Origin: Magicicada septendecula
Lineage: Eukaryota > Arthropoda > Insecta > Hemiptera > Cicadidae
Assembly (NCBI GenBank): GCA_034769895.1
Contig: CM068373.1
Coordinates: 26,448,120 to 26,512,119 of the forward strand
Direction: 5' to 3'
Length of the DNA stretch: 64,000 bases
Below are positions 48,964 to 60,596 of this stretch, one piece after another; position 1 is the first letter of the stretch; every line of letters begins with the position of its first letter. A model generated the notes under the pieces. That model saw only the letters and a list, made by a program, of their open reading frames with translations. It made no database searches and was not told the origin of the DNA. A program made the position numbers and the translations under genes.

Positions 48964-49001
<38 letters not shown>
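48769..49001. repeat. Foldback inserted in the mariner, flanked by (TA)n
   Basis: Near-perfect arms at 48,791-48,855 and 48,862-48,926 meet in a TA run. The following segment TACATCAAGAAACGAACTG plus a second TA run is nearly identical to 50,766-50,800 beside PLE family B. The segment TTTACCTCAAGATG is also shared with that PLE. It therefore looks like a PLE B-related mini-element that landed in TA-rich DNA. Confidence 0.75.
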
Positions 49002-49084
49002 CTTTTGTGTATAATAAAATTATTGATGTCATTCATGTGTCTGTTTATTGGTCTATCGGAGGTTAAAAAAAAATAGCCCTCGTA

Positions 49085-50073
<989 letters not shown>

Positions 50074-50117
50074 TATTTAAAATTTGTATTTACTTTACCT
50101 CAAGATGTTATTTTCCC

Positions 50118-50570
50118 TTATTTGGAACATGTTTCGAGAGCTATTGTGCTCTCATCCTCAGCCTTCGCGATTCTGCGTCTAGTGAAGTACCTGTGTGTTG
50201 GTCTGTTATCATTGTGGTCTCCTGTTGGTCTCTCGTATCTCAAAGTGGTATTTTTGTGTGTGATTGTGGTGTATGTATTAGTATTTTGTGTATTTTCGAT
50301 GTTGAGTGCTTTGAAAATTGTGTCGAGTTTTGTATTGATTTGTATTTGTTCAGGTATTAGTTTGTTTTGTGTTTTATGTTTGTATATCTGTAAATTTTCC
50401 CTAATGTTCATTATGGTCCCTTTGCGTGGTATGTGTTTTATTAATGTCACATTGGTTGTGTCTGGGAATTCATGTCCCGTGTTTATTGCATGTGTGGCTA
50501 AATTGGATTTATATATTTCTGTTTTTTTGTATGCATTTAGATGTTCAAAATAACGTTTATCCAGCTGTTT
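50118..50570 (-). pseudogene. PLE GIY-YIG C-terminal domain, family B
   Basis: About 150 codons open on the minus strand. It reads FEHLNAYKKTEIYKSNLATH, then AINTGHEFPDTTNV, then IPRKGTIMNIRENLQIYKHK, which holds the Glu of the GIY-YIG fold, and a basic tail with THRYFTRRRI. No GIY or YIG segment and no RT remain. The frame runs into the left arm's hammerhead-like motif. It differs strongly from family A, so it is a separate PLE lineage. Confidence 0.8.
50124..50163 (-). ncRNA. Hammerhead-like motif, PLE family B left arm
   Basis: Minus strand: CTGAGGA, extra T, perfect 6-bp stem II GAGAGC/GCTCTC, GAAAC, AT, GTT. Stem I is weak (GG/CC). Core complete. Confidence 0.55.
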
Positions 50571-50606
50571 TGGAACACATCTAAATGCCTATCCCAGAAT
50601 CGCGAA

Positions 50607-50646
50607 GGCTGAGGTTGAGAGCACAATAGCTCTCGAAACATATTCC
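50607..50646 (+). ncRNA. Hammerhead-like motif, PLE family B right arm
   Basis: Plus-strand twin of 50,124-50,163, with CTGAGGT in place of CTGAGGA and the same stem II. Confidence 0.45.
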
Positions 50647-50682
50647 AAAAAAGGAAAAATAATATCTTCAGGTAAAGTAAAT

Positions 50683-50733
50683 TTTTTTATTTTTTTAATA
50701 TCAAAATACCCTTATACCATATTGGTGTCGGGT
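50683..50733 (-). mobile_element. Very short LINE 3'-end insertion with 13-bp target duplication
   Basis: About 43 bp (50,691-50,733) match the extreme 3' end of the 5.3-7.2 kb LINE (5,331-5,373) with one mismatch. A T-run (the tail) precedes it. It is bracketed by perfect copies of aggtaaagtaaat (50,670-50,682 and 50,734-50,746). The arm of PLE family B continues on both sides, so the insertion came after the PLE. Confidence 0.92.
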
Positions 50734-50797
50734 AGGTAAAGTAAATACAAATTTTAAATATTTTATATACATCAGGAAACGAACTGTAGCAAAAGTG

Positions 50798-50800
<3 letters not shown>

Positions 50801-50842
<42 letters not shown>
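50801..50842. repeat. (TA)n run
   Basis: TA dinucleotides that hold the insertion site of the next LTR. Confidence 0.95.
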
Positions 50843-51419
50843 TGTTACGACGGTCTACTGATCGTCGTATGGTACAGTGGAAAACAAAATACGAGACACC
50901 AATCAAGTCACTAATCACCAGCTTTAATAATCAAAATTGAACAGTTTCTAATAAACAAGATAGCCTCTTACAACAAATAAAATAAAAATTGTTCACACGC
51001 AATAAAAATGTCAACTAATATAAAACACAATTGTATTACAATTGTTCCGCACAATTATAAAACATAACATTGTTTGTGAGATAAGACATAAGACTAAGTA
51101 ACATAACACTTCGCCACAATACTTCGAACCACACTGTGTCAGTCGCCCGACAATAACTCAAACTGAACTACGCCCCGCTGAAGTCTTTTATTTATACCCA
51201 GCTGAGATATAACAATCCCTACTGCGCATCAAGAACGCTACTAGAAAACACCAGAACGTAATTGATTGCGACGTTGACACAGTGGGCGAGGCCGGCGAAT
51301 CTGGATCAGCTTGGCTAACGCATGTTGAGATCACGTACGCACACAACATTACAGCCGGATTCCACTGGAATAACCGAGAATTTTCTGTAATAATGTAACT
51401 TTTTCGGCATTACGTAACA
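50843..51419 (-). mobile_element. Solo LTR (family S), well preserved
   Basis: 577 bp from TGTTACGACGG to TACGTAACA, with atat on both sides as a 4-bp target duplication. A TATAAATA box reads on the minus strand near 51,190, giving orientation. There is no internal region, so it is a product of LTR-LTR recombination. Fossil. Confidence 0.88.
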
Positions 51420-51439
51420 ATATTGTAAGACCAGAACAT

Positions 51440-51700
51440 GGAAAAAGTGTATGCAAAATTTTACCTTTCCATTAGTCAGCTTACGCTCTGTGTGAGCTTC
51501 TACAGAGGCAGCCGCTAGGAGCGCTGTGAGTTTTGTTATTGGTTGGATATAGTTTGTTATAGTTTAAATAGGGTGACAGATCGTTGATGTGTGCGATGTG
51601 ATATGTCTTTAAAAAGTATATGCGATTGAAATGGTGTCGGATCACTGAGAATGCTGCTGTTTTAATTTTTTGGTAGGTGTGTTTGTTTATTTATGGTCAG
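51440..51700 (-). mobile_element. Diverged PLE family A-related remnant
   Basis: Shares TTCTACAGAGGCAGCCGCTAG and GATGTGATATGT-type segments with PLE A, in minus orientation. The coding frame is not readable, and the hammerhead-like core is recognisable only in part. Older than the 7.6-kb copy. Confidence 0.5.
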
Positions 51701-52499
51701 AAAATGTGTACAAAATTGTTGTTAAAACTCGAACACGGACAACAAACTTTCAGAATTAAATGTAGTTAACGTCTGTTCATTGTATCCGTGTCTGATATTT
51801 GACACCATAAACAAGTATTTAAAATTACTTGATACTTGTTAGTAAAGTTTAAAAGTTTGTAATTAAAAATTATGGTGCAGAGTTGTTTACTAACGTTTTA
51901 TACCGAAGAAACCACAATGAACACTATTCGAAAGTTTTCTTTCAGAGATTTAAAGTATGGGCAACTATTCTTTAATAATCAGCTGAAAAATTATTTTCAT
52001 TTCAATTTTAAAAGCTAACTTTAGAATAACTGCAATTTTGTTACGAGTAGAGACGTAGTGAAATTAAAAGAAAGATGGAGAGAGAGAGAGTGAGAGAGAA
52101 CGTCAACTTAAGAGTAAGTAGACAAACATTCAGACAAATGTAAGGTAATAATCTCACGTAGGCTTCCGCTGCCAATGTCAATTACTTTTTTATAAATTTT
52201 CTTCCGGTATGACAACGTTTCACTTATATTACAATGAGTATCCTAAGGTCTAAGTGACAAAAACGCCGGCAAGCGAACATAGTTATATAGTGTAGAAGTG
52301 GCGGTGGGTGGTCCGGTAAGTGGACTCTGCCCTGTAGGCGTTACGCTGTGTGCATTATTTGTGCCTTCATTTAACCCATCTTACAGTCAAAGCAAAAAGT
52401 AAAGGATACCAAGTCGTGCTCAGCGTTGCTGTTTCTCAGTTGATGTTATTCCTGTGTTTATTAATTTATATTTCTTCTAGAACCAATCTGTCCTAGTAC
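51701..52499. repeat. Unassigned DNA with a piece of repeat family Y
   Basis: A segment at about 52,060-52,150 (GA-rich, then GACAAACATTCAGACAAATG) belongs to repeat family Y. The remainder is unassigned. Confidence 0.5.
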
Positions 52500-52760
52500 T
52501 TATTACACGACATTATTACAGATGCACCTTGAGAAGTTTACCATGTGATTAGTTAAGGCTGAACGCTGAGCAATTGCAGACTTTTTACCTGCCGAGTTCT
52601 TCGTATGTCCGACATGTTCTTGGACTCTTGTGGAAATCAGGCGGCCCGTCTGGCCAATGTAAACCTTTCCGCAAACGCATGGAATTTTGTGGATACCTTC
52701 GGCGTTAAACGGGATTCATACAAGACATTTTTGGCCCGTTCATACCGGAAGAAGACTTCA
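52500..52760 (-). pseudogene. PLE GIY-YIG domain N-terminal part, family C
   Basis: The minus strand reads GIHKIPCVCGKVYIGQTGR, then LISTRVQEHVGHTKN, AIAQRSALTNHMVNF. KIPC.CGK.YIGQTGR is the signature where the PLE reverse transcriptase joins the GIY-YIG nuclease: Cys-Cys pair, then YIG and the Arg. Upstream an in-frame stop precedes it. It is the only copy here that keeps YIG. Sequence and layout differ from families A and B. Confidence 0.82.
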
Positions 52761-52769
52761 AAAACAAAA

Positions 52770-52924
52770 TGTAAGCTATGCCTTACAGAAGAGAGGGAAT
52801 AAAGTTTTATCTAACTTGACCACACAATATAAATCTACAGTACAGGCAGAGTGTTTTCCCTGGCTAAGCTAAATGCGTGCGGCTGTACAAGCCCGTCTAG
52901 TTTGTGGCTGTACACACCTCTGTC

Positions 52925-53016
<92 letters not shown>

Positions 53017-53040
53017 GAGATTTACTATAATGGTTTTTTT
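52770..53040 (+). repeat. Repeat family Y, copy with (TC)n inside
   Basis: Contains TTATCTAACTTGACCACAC, GGCTAAGCTAAATGCGTGCG and GAGATTTACTATAATGG, shared with 54,840-55,110 and 61,800-62,110. A (TC)n tract (52,929-53,013) interrupts it. Function unknown, non-coding. Confidence 0.75.
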
Positions 53041-53239
53041 CTTCACGTGAGGTGGATATTTATTACAATGATTATCTTATTCCACAAAGGTTGTGATCTG
53101 TAAATTACTTTTCTTACTATACAAATGTGTAATATTCTGCTCTTTTATAATCGTTTCTTAGTTTGTAGAGTTTTTTTTTAACACACAACTTTTATACGCT
53201 ACTTTCATTAGGCCTATATGTTATCATTATATTTTTAGT
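53041..53239. other. Unassigned spacer
   Basis: AT-rich, nothing recognised. Confidence 0.4.
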
Positions 53240-53455
53240 CGTCATCGTCATCCTTTACGCCTTAGGCCAGTAGCCTGTTCCGGTCTCAATGGAAGTCATC
53301 CAACCATCGCTTCCAGGGTCTTCCCACACTTCTCTTCCCCCTTGGATGATAGTCAAGAGGTCTTCTTGAAAATCTAGTTGCATCCATTCTGTCTTCGTAA
53401 CACCGCCACTCTGGTTTGTAGCGTGAGATTTTCTCATTAACTGTCAATAATAAGC
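53240..53455 (-). pseudogene. LINE (RTE-like) C-terminal end
   Basis: One open minus-strand frame: KISRYKPEWRCYEDRMDA, then DYHPRGKRSVGRPWKRW and LDDFH-stop, followed by a GACGATGACGAC tail at 53,240-53,250. A clean 3' end with a natural stop, truncated at its 5' side where the next LINE fragment begins. Confidence 0.8.
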
Positions 53456-53561
53456 CAAACGAACAAGTATCAAATTATACATACTTGGGCTGCGACACAA
53501 GCTACAATTATGACAATGACATGGACAATAAAATAAATAAGTTCCACTAATAAAAATTTTT

Positions 53562-53604
53562 CCGATTAGCGCTTTCAAGCTTCACAGCTCATCGTCAGAT
53601 CAGG
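53562..53604 (-). ncRNA. Hammerhead-like motif, 53.6-kb foldback left arm
   Basis: Same as the plus-strand twin at 53,609-53,651 but on the minus strand. Confidence 0.6.
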
Positions 53605-53608
53605 AATT

Positions 53609-53651
53609 CCTGATCTGACGATGAGCTGTGAAGCTTGAAAGCGCTAATCGG
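53609..53651 (+). ncRNA. Hammerhead-like motif, 53.6-kb foldback right arm
   Basis: Stem I CCTGAT with ATCGG (five pairs, one G-U), CTGACGA, extra T, stem II GAGCT/AGCTT closed by a GTGA tetraloop, GAAAGC, GCTA. Stem III would be three pairs with no loop. Compact and well formed. Confidence 0.62.
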
Positions 53652-54170
53652 AATAATTTTTATTAGTGGTGTGCAATATTGATCATTCTGATTGTGATTT
53701 TAACCACTAACACAAATTTCTTCATTAAATAAGTTCCAGGCAATATGTGGCACAATAAATAGAACACTAAATAACAAACACGAAAAGACACAAGGATAAA
53801 ATTTTATAAAACGATTGCTGTACCTGTACTTATGTATGGGAGTGAAAGTTCGATAAATACCAAAAAAGGAGACAGCAAAAATACAGGCAGCAGAAATGAG
53901 ATTTTTGAGCGGGTCAAAGGCTGCACAAGAAGAGATTTAGTAAGAAATGAAGACGTGCGGAATGAACTAAATTTATATGCGATAAATGAAAAAATTAACT
54001 GAATATAAAAAAAAAATGGAAACACCTCGTAAATAGAATGGGAAATGCGAGAATACCCAAAAAATACTTAACTACAACCCAAGAGGGAAAAGAGATATAG
54101 GAAGACCACGAAAACGGTGGTCGTAAATTTGTGGGGACGGAACAGGCAAATGCCTAATCCTTGTAGTGCA

Positions 54171-54839
54171 GAAGAAGATTTTCTCATTTAAGCTATCAGC
54201 TATGCCTAGCTTTATTCGAATATGATCATCTCGGATAACATCACTTCTGGTACAACCCTTTACAGCCTACACAGAATTATATTTTAAGTTAAATTTTAAT
54301 TTCCAATTTTATAGGACTTACTGTAATGTGTCAGATCAAATATTAATAAAATATTGTTTCGTCTATATTGTAACCATAGTATTCAGATGGCTGCCCCTTC
54401 CTCTACGATCCCGTAGGAGCCCTGGATCGGACAAACGCTCTACTACAGAGACAGGGAACTTCGGACTGACCGGATCAATGCCTGCGGACCTGTTCAATAC
54501 TTGCTTTGCGCTCGCTTACTTTCTTCTGAAATGGTGCCAGGCGACGGTGAACATGATCTCAAAGCAGGTTAAAGATCTCCAAGCAACCATCTGCTGATCA
54601 GCTTCCTGTTAGCCACGTCGAAACGTTTCGAACTTTTAAATCCAGTGCAGCGGCGAGTATTTGATTACCTAAAACGGTTTATATATTCTAGCAATTGATA
54701 TGTAGTACTAGGTACGCCTTGCGTGTTAGTTAACCATATAACTTTATAACCATTAAGTAGTAATTATAGAAAAAACAGGAACAAGTTTTTACACAAAGTA
54801 AAAGTTTCATTCAAACCGAGAGATAAAGCCGCAATATGT
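54171..54839. other. Unassigned stretch
   Basis: No domain seen in the 89-codon frame at 54,328-54,597. A small perfect palindrome CGAAACGTTTCG lies at about 54,619-54,630. Confidence 0.35.
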
Positions 54840-55110
54840 GATAAAAGTGGAACAGGTAGAAATAATGATAGGAAGACGGAGAGAGAAATCTGAGCCTAAG
54901 GCAAACATTCAGACAAATGTTAAGTTCTGCGTTAGGAAGAGGGGAGGGGGGACAAAGTCTTATCTAACTTGACCACACGGCATAAATCTCTTCTACTGCT
55001 CTAACGGCAGAAAGTGTTTTTCCTAGCTAAGCTACTACTATGCGTGCGGCTATAAGCCACTACGAGTTTTGTGGCTGTACAATCTCTCTCTACCAAAATT
55101 TATGATAGTA
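54840..55110 (+). repeat. Repeat family Y, second copy
   Basis: Starts with GA-rich sequence and GGCAAACATTCAGACAAATG, then TCTTATCTAACTTGACCACAC and TGTGGCTGTACA. Same order as the 52.8 and 61.8 kb copies. Confidence 0.75.
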
Positions 55111-58100
55111 GTTCTTTACTATACTTGTTTCACTGTACAATGCGAGAAATACTTAATTTTGTAGCCTTTGCTCTGTCTCTTCTATCTAATAATTCCAGAT
55201 TTTACTTCATTTATAGAAAAATGTGTACTATTTTCAATCAGTAGAAAATCATCAGTCAGATTCAAGTTCATTTTGTTTTCAGGAAATGGAATTTAAAACT
55301 GAAGCCAGAAGACATGTTTATTATAAAAAATTTCTACGTTACATATTAGTTATATTTTTAAATACGTAATATTTTATAAGTTGTGTCAAAACATTTTTCA
55401 CAGCATCATAATACATCACATTCTTGGACACGGTGTTTTCATAATAATTCCATCACCTTTTTAACAATCTATACAATGTTTTCAATATTTCTATCTGGAG
55501 ATGCTGCTATATTTTTCGAAAGTCAATATTTACAATAACGTTAGATTTACCTTTCGAGAAAGTAGACATTTGATTTTTGCAATCAATAACGCATGACGTT
55601 ATAAACATTTTTATAAACTTTTTAGGCTTGAGATATATCTTGTTGTTTTTATATTACACTTTTTATAATCACAATACATCTCGTACAGCAACGCATAGAT
55701 TCCACTTGATCTTCACATTTTCAAGTTTATCTGGATACCAGCTATCGACACGGACATTCTTGATTTCAAGGTAACGAAATGTTTAGCCTTTTTTGATCGT
55801 TACTGTGTTGGGATCAGGCTCTTGATTACCAACACGGTCTGTTTGGAAGGAGACTGTAATAAACTTAGGGTTCATAATATTCAAGTAAATATTTGTTTAT
55901 TGAACATAAACATAGCTCCAATGACTCCTCTCTTCTCAATATCAGCCACTGTCTACATACAAAATTAACTGAATGACGTCTACAGATTAACATCTTCAAC
56001 TCATTAATCAATCGTATGTTCCTAGTAATATTAAATTATAGTGTAAAAACCCTTATGATAAAATCGCTGAAGTTATCTTCCCAGCTTTAGGAAGTGGACG
56101 AATATCATTATTCTCCAGGAACCTATAGCGTCATTATCCTCACGCTCAGTAAAAGATAGATCTTGGTGTAGGACTTGGAAACGCTGAAAGGCCTCGTCCG
56201 GAACATGACAAGTAGCAGTTTAACAAGTAAACACGACAAAGTTGAAAAAAATAGTTTGGTATCCCCAGCTCTAGCCGCCTTTGTGTGCTGGTATAGTCAT
56301 ACCCTCGAAGAACCCACTATAAAGATTCGTGAGACTGCCGAAAAGGAAGAAATCCCCCCCTTCCTTGTAAATCAGAGTCAAATTGCTGTTACACTGAGCT
56401 ACGGTTTAAGTCTGCAAGTTGGTAGTGTTTCCTTTAACCGTGCTAATAATCCCTGGATACTCAACTTTGTCTATAATTTTAATATGTTTTCTAACCTTAA
56501 TTCTACTAAACAACTAAAGTCAATTCAAACTACTACACCATCTACCAATTAAACCTTATTGCCATTTCCATTATTATTACCGTCGCCTTGAGCCAATATC
56601 CGTAAAATATAATACTGAAATCTTTAACTGTAGACGCCATCTTCAAAATCGATATGAACTTCCACTTTCAAATGCGGATTGTTTATTACCAATGACTTCG
56701 CGTGGGATAAAAGCGCTTACACTCCGCCTTCGGGACGTCATTAGTTACCCATTTAGTTAAAAAAATATTTTTCAGTAGTTAACTTTAAATTAACTAATGG
56801 ACTGACTCTTCTTAGACTTACAGAAACAGGAGCTAGCCTACAGTCTCTTACCTCCTCGCTTAGTTTGCAAAAAGTATTAATCTTTCTGAGGCGTTCTCCG
56901 CTTACACGAGACGCAGCAGTTATTTTCACTGCTTACAACCGTAGAGAAAATGATTAAGATTAATTTTTAATTAACTTAATAAATTATTATTCTTATACAA
57001 CAATTGTTCTCATTTTAGAGTATCATCGTCTAAATGCGCAATTTTCTTACTTACATTAGCTTCTGCATAGTCCAATTAATTTATGCGTAAGAAGACTGTC
57101 GTCTTTATCAAAAGCCGGTGAAAAACTTAAAAAAAAAAACTTTATTTTTCGAACTGACATGTCTTGTATCAGCTTTAACAAGTTCATACAATTGATTATA
57201 TTTGATAATTCATTTTTTACACTTTGCACCTTCCAATCAATACCACTTATTAGATTTGTTTCTACTAAGTTGCTACCCCATTCATCCTTGATTATATTTC
57301 GCTAAACATGTTTATAAGTTCATTAACATAATTAGGAGTAAGTTTCCAAAACGTGTTCCATTACACACTTTTTGGACCTTACTACTCATATCAATATCTA
57401 ATTTATCAACATTCTTTAATGGCATATTAATTTCGCCTATGGACCACCTTTCCTTATGTCTTCTGATGTTATGGTTTTCTTTGGAAAGATAAAAGATCAG
57501 TTGCTTAGGTAGGCTGTCCAGCATGGTTCGTCCAATCATGTCTTTACTTCCAAATATAAATACACTTGCCCACATACTAAATTACATTCATTACTAAAAC
57601 AATTTCATTTAAATTGGATCCTTTTTCAAAAAATCCATAGTATTTGCTTTTTGACTGAACATCCAGATGATGATTTCCGTCTCTAGTAACATTTTAGAAA
57701 CAATATTCCTTCTCCACAACATAATATTTTTTAAAACTACATCTCTGTTATCAGTGAGTAAATTATAAAGCACACTTAACATAAGAATAAATTAATAATT
57801 GTGTGCTGCCAAGAAAGTGCTCAATAGACTGTGTTTATTGGACGCCTTCAAAGTAATATCAAAGTTTGTTTTTCAATCGTTTATATTAACGGAAGGTTTA
57901 ATGTACTAATGGTAATAAGGACGATTTTCGTTAAGTCGTTTGGAGTAGATCCAAATAGTACTGGATTTTAGCCAAACGGTCGGTCATTACGACAATGTGT
58001 ACAAGAAGAAAGCAAAAAAAAAAAGGAGAACGAGGAAGTGAGAACAACAGGCGGACTCACTGCAATGGAAGTAAAATCGTAAAGTGGTTAAAAACTCTAT

Positions 58101-58220
58101 TTTACAAATTATTACACGAATTCGAAGCATCTTTCTGGGCAATAAGTAATAATAGATGGTGCATACCAATACTATATTTAACAGTTATGAACTGTAATTT
58201 AATTTTACGAGACAATATAC
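55111..58220. other. Long unassigned stretch
   Basis: No recognisable gene. Two frames are longer than average: 56,175-56,552 (+, 125 codons) and 57,312-57,575 (-, 87 codons). Neither shows a motif I can name. A patch at 56,580-56,960 is GC-richer. Confidence 0.35.
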
Positions 58221-58803
58221 TGTTACGACTGTCTCACTGATCATCGTGTGGTACAGTAGTAAACAAAATACAAGACACCAATTAAGTCACTAATATCCAG
58301 CTTTAATTAATGACAAATACAGTTTATAATCAATTTGTACAATAATCCAGGCGAAATGTGTCCACACGCAATAATAATGTCAACTAATAGAGACCCGCAC
58401 ATTTTTAAAACAATAACACTTCGCCACAATACTTCGAACATCACTTGAATAAATCGTCACTTAAACGCACTGAGTAATCGCCGACGTAAAACTGAACTGA
58501 CCGTCGCTGGATGCTTATGTTTATAGCCCGCTGAGAATAATCTGTCACTTTTGGGTGACGTGTTAAACAATTGCCTCTTACGGGCGCTCTCGAATCGACT
58601 AGAAACATTGTCGTGTCTGGCCTTGAACACAGTGTACACGGACCGGTACGGTCTGGAATAGTCTCGCTCGTTGACGCGTGATAAGTGTCACGTAATTGTC
58701 TTTCACCTCAAAGTAGCAGCAATATGTACGCGCACACACACATTACAGCTGGGCTCTGCTGGGATAGCCGAGAAACTTGTAGAACCTTTCGTATGACGTA
58801 ACA
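58221..58803 (-). mobile_element. Solo LTR (family S), well preserved
   Basis: 583 bp from TGTTACGACTG to GACGTAACA, flanked by atac on both sides. A TATAAA box reads on the minus strand near 58,520. Solo and non-coding; fossil. Confidence 0.88.
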
Positions 58804-59005
58804 ATACGATTACAACGGGACATAAAAATACACTTCTAAATTAATGTATTTTAAAAGATCTAATGTATCTTTAGATCTTCGGACAGCGCTCCTAGTGGCG
58901 AAGCTTATAAGCAGCGAAAACTAATTCAGGCTGCAAGGCAAAAATTTTACATTTTTACCAATAAAAACTTTGTGTTCTGCGTCAGTAGTATTATACTTAT
59001 AACTA
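58804..59005 (+). mobile_element. Diverged PLE family A 3' remnant
   Basis: Shares GCGAAAACTAATTCAGGCTG, a TTTTACATTTTTACC.ATAAAA stretch and AACTTTGTGTTC with the PLE A 3' part (about 58,860-59,000). The ribozyme core is partly lost. Confidence 0.55.
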
Positions 59006-59929
59006 CTTAATCAACCGACATGTCATGGACAACAAAATCGAAGAGAAATAAATTCTTAAGATAATAAAAAAAAAATATAAATTTAAATGTCACTTTTTAA
59101 GAGAAGATGTTTCAAAAGCATTAGCAGTATTATACACATTACAAAAATATACATCATATTATTCAAACAACCATATAAACAATTATATATAAACAAACAT
59201 ATGAGACAAGGTTCTAGATACTTGGGTGCCTAACATAAATATCTAATGCACATAATTAATTTAAATAGTATAAATCACATGTATCTAATGCACATAATTA
59301 ATTTAAATAGTATAAATCACATGTATCAAAATGTACTAAAATATTTATCGTGTAAAAATAAAAACTGACTTGTAGTATTAAAATATACTGTTTACTTTTA
59401 TTCAAGAATATATTAGTAAATGTGTACTCGTTTAAAATAAATGTAGAAGTTATTAGAAAATAATTTTGAAGTTATAAAATGTTATTATATTTCTTAATTT
59501 TTGTATTTAAATTATTTCTCTTATGTATGCGTTTTGTCTTTATTTATGTCACATTTAAGTTCTATTTATAGTCTCTGTTAAGAAAGTATAATTGATCATT
59601 TTTCACGTGTTTATTTTTGTTGTTGTTACGGTGCGTGTGTATGTTGTGTCCTGGACGATGTTGATGATGCTGGTGATGATTCTGATGCCCGAGTTTCCAC
59701 TCAGATCATCCGTCAGAGAGAGTCTCCTCCGTCGGTAATGATTGGAAACTCATTTAGTAGAAAAATATTTATCAAAAAAAAGCGAAGCATCGAAGAATGA
59801 AGCATTATCTAAATACATGTTTCAGTCTATAAAAGCTTATGCAGTTATCATTTACTCGGAATTAACATTTTGTTAATCTCCCACATGTTTTTACTTGAAT
59901 TAGACTAGTAGCACACTAGACGCATGATT
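59006..59929. repeat. AT-rich DNA with a 42-bp tandem duplication
   Basis: ATCTAATGCACATAATTAAT and the following bases (42 bp) occur twice, 59,241-59,282 and 59,283-59,324, with no differences. The rest of the stretch is unassigned. Confidence 0.75.
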
Positions 59930-60140
59930 CGCGTCCGGAGATCGGTGGCGTATAATCGGTCTGCTTCCGTCGGCCGACAGCGGCCTCATACAACTCATCT
60001 TCGGGAGTGTTATTCATGTAATGTATGTACATCACATCGAGTTTTCTGCAGTCAGAAGTGTGTTTGAGAAACAAGTGAAGTACTGTTTTAATATTTATTT
60101 TTATTTATAAAGTAAAATCAAATTTTTTGTTTGTGCTAGC

Positions 60141-60424
60141 ATGGATCCTATAACATTAATAGCTACTAATGAAGCTTTGGAACAAGGTAAGAGAAAAAGA
60201 TAATATTAGGTTCATCCTTTACATAGTAAAAGCTCAAATATTGGGCAATTCCATACTTTGTACGGAGAACTGAGGGCAAATACTAATAATTGTTTTAAAT
60301 TCTATCGTTTTTCTATTAAGTCATTTGATGAAATTCTAAATTTTATAATAACCCATACTGCTAAGAAAGATACAAATTATAGAAGCGCTATATCGCCGGA
60401 AGAGAGGATATCAGTCACATTAAG
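60141..60424 (+). pseudogene. Harbinger transposase N-terminal exon
   Basis: ATG at 60,141, then MDPITLIATNEALEQGKRKR, with two stops at the usual RYW position, then VHPLHSKSSNIGQFHTLYGE and KFYRFSIKSFDEILNFI, and SAISPEERISVTLR. The order matches HARBI1-like proteins (WVHP..., YYRMS...FD.LL, I.P.ERL..TLR). GT right after TLR could be a splice donor (GTAAGACA). The catalytic DDE exons are not found downstream. Confidence 0.72.
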
Positions 60425-60596
60425 GTAAGACAAAACAAAGTACTGTAAAAAAATGTATTTGTAGAAACCAATACAAGCTGTAATGAACACTTACAAACAA
60501 TTTAATGAAAAAAACATAATTATTTAATAATAAAACAAACAATTCATTAATGAACACAACATTTACTAGCTGCATATTTGTATTCTAATTATATAG

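Larger units (their letters stand above)
47954..49084 (+). mobile_element. Mariner transposon, internally deleted
   Basis: TIRs start CGAGGGCTAT just inside TA on both sides (47,954 and 49,083). The transposase is present at both ends, but about 450-500 bp of the centre is missing and a foldback of about 230 bp sits behind the stop codon. TIR match and TA target are clear. Confidence 0.9.
53546..53725. mobile_element. 180-bp foldback with 12-bp target duplication
   Basis: Perfect duplication taaataagttcc flanks it (53,534-53,545 and 53,726-53,737). Inside are near-perfect arms (53,544-53,606 and 53,607-53,669), then a 56-bp single-copy part. Each arm holds a hammerhead-like motif. No coding. 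A 12-bp duplication and the asymmetric inverted copy fit a non-autonomous PLE derivative. Confidence 0.88.
53440..54170 (+). pseudogene. LINE (RTE-like) C-terminal fragment split by a foldback
   Basis: Reads NNKPNEQVSNYTYLGCDTSY and DNKINKF, is interrupted by 53,546-53,725, then resumes with QAICGTINRTLNNKHEKTQG, KIQAAEMRFLSG and GRPRKRWS before a stop. Several stops and frame changes. It is back to back with the minus-strand LINE end. Confidence 0.78.

Noticed and set aside
56175-56552. 125-codon frame as a gene
   Set aside because: No recognisable domain, no splice or promoter context; length is within chance for a 64-kb window.
57312-57575. 87-codon minus-strand frame as a transposon or gene fragment
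   Set aside because: It looks somewhat protein-like, and coding-like sequence continues upstream to about 57,790, but I could not match it to any family.
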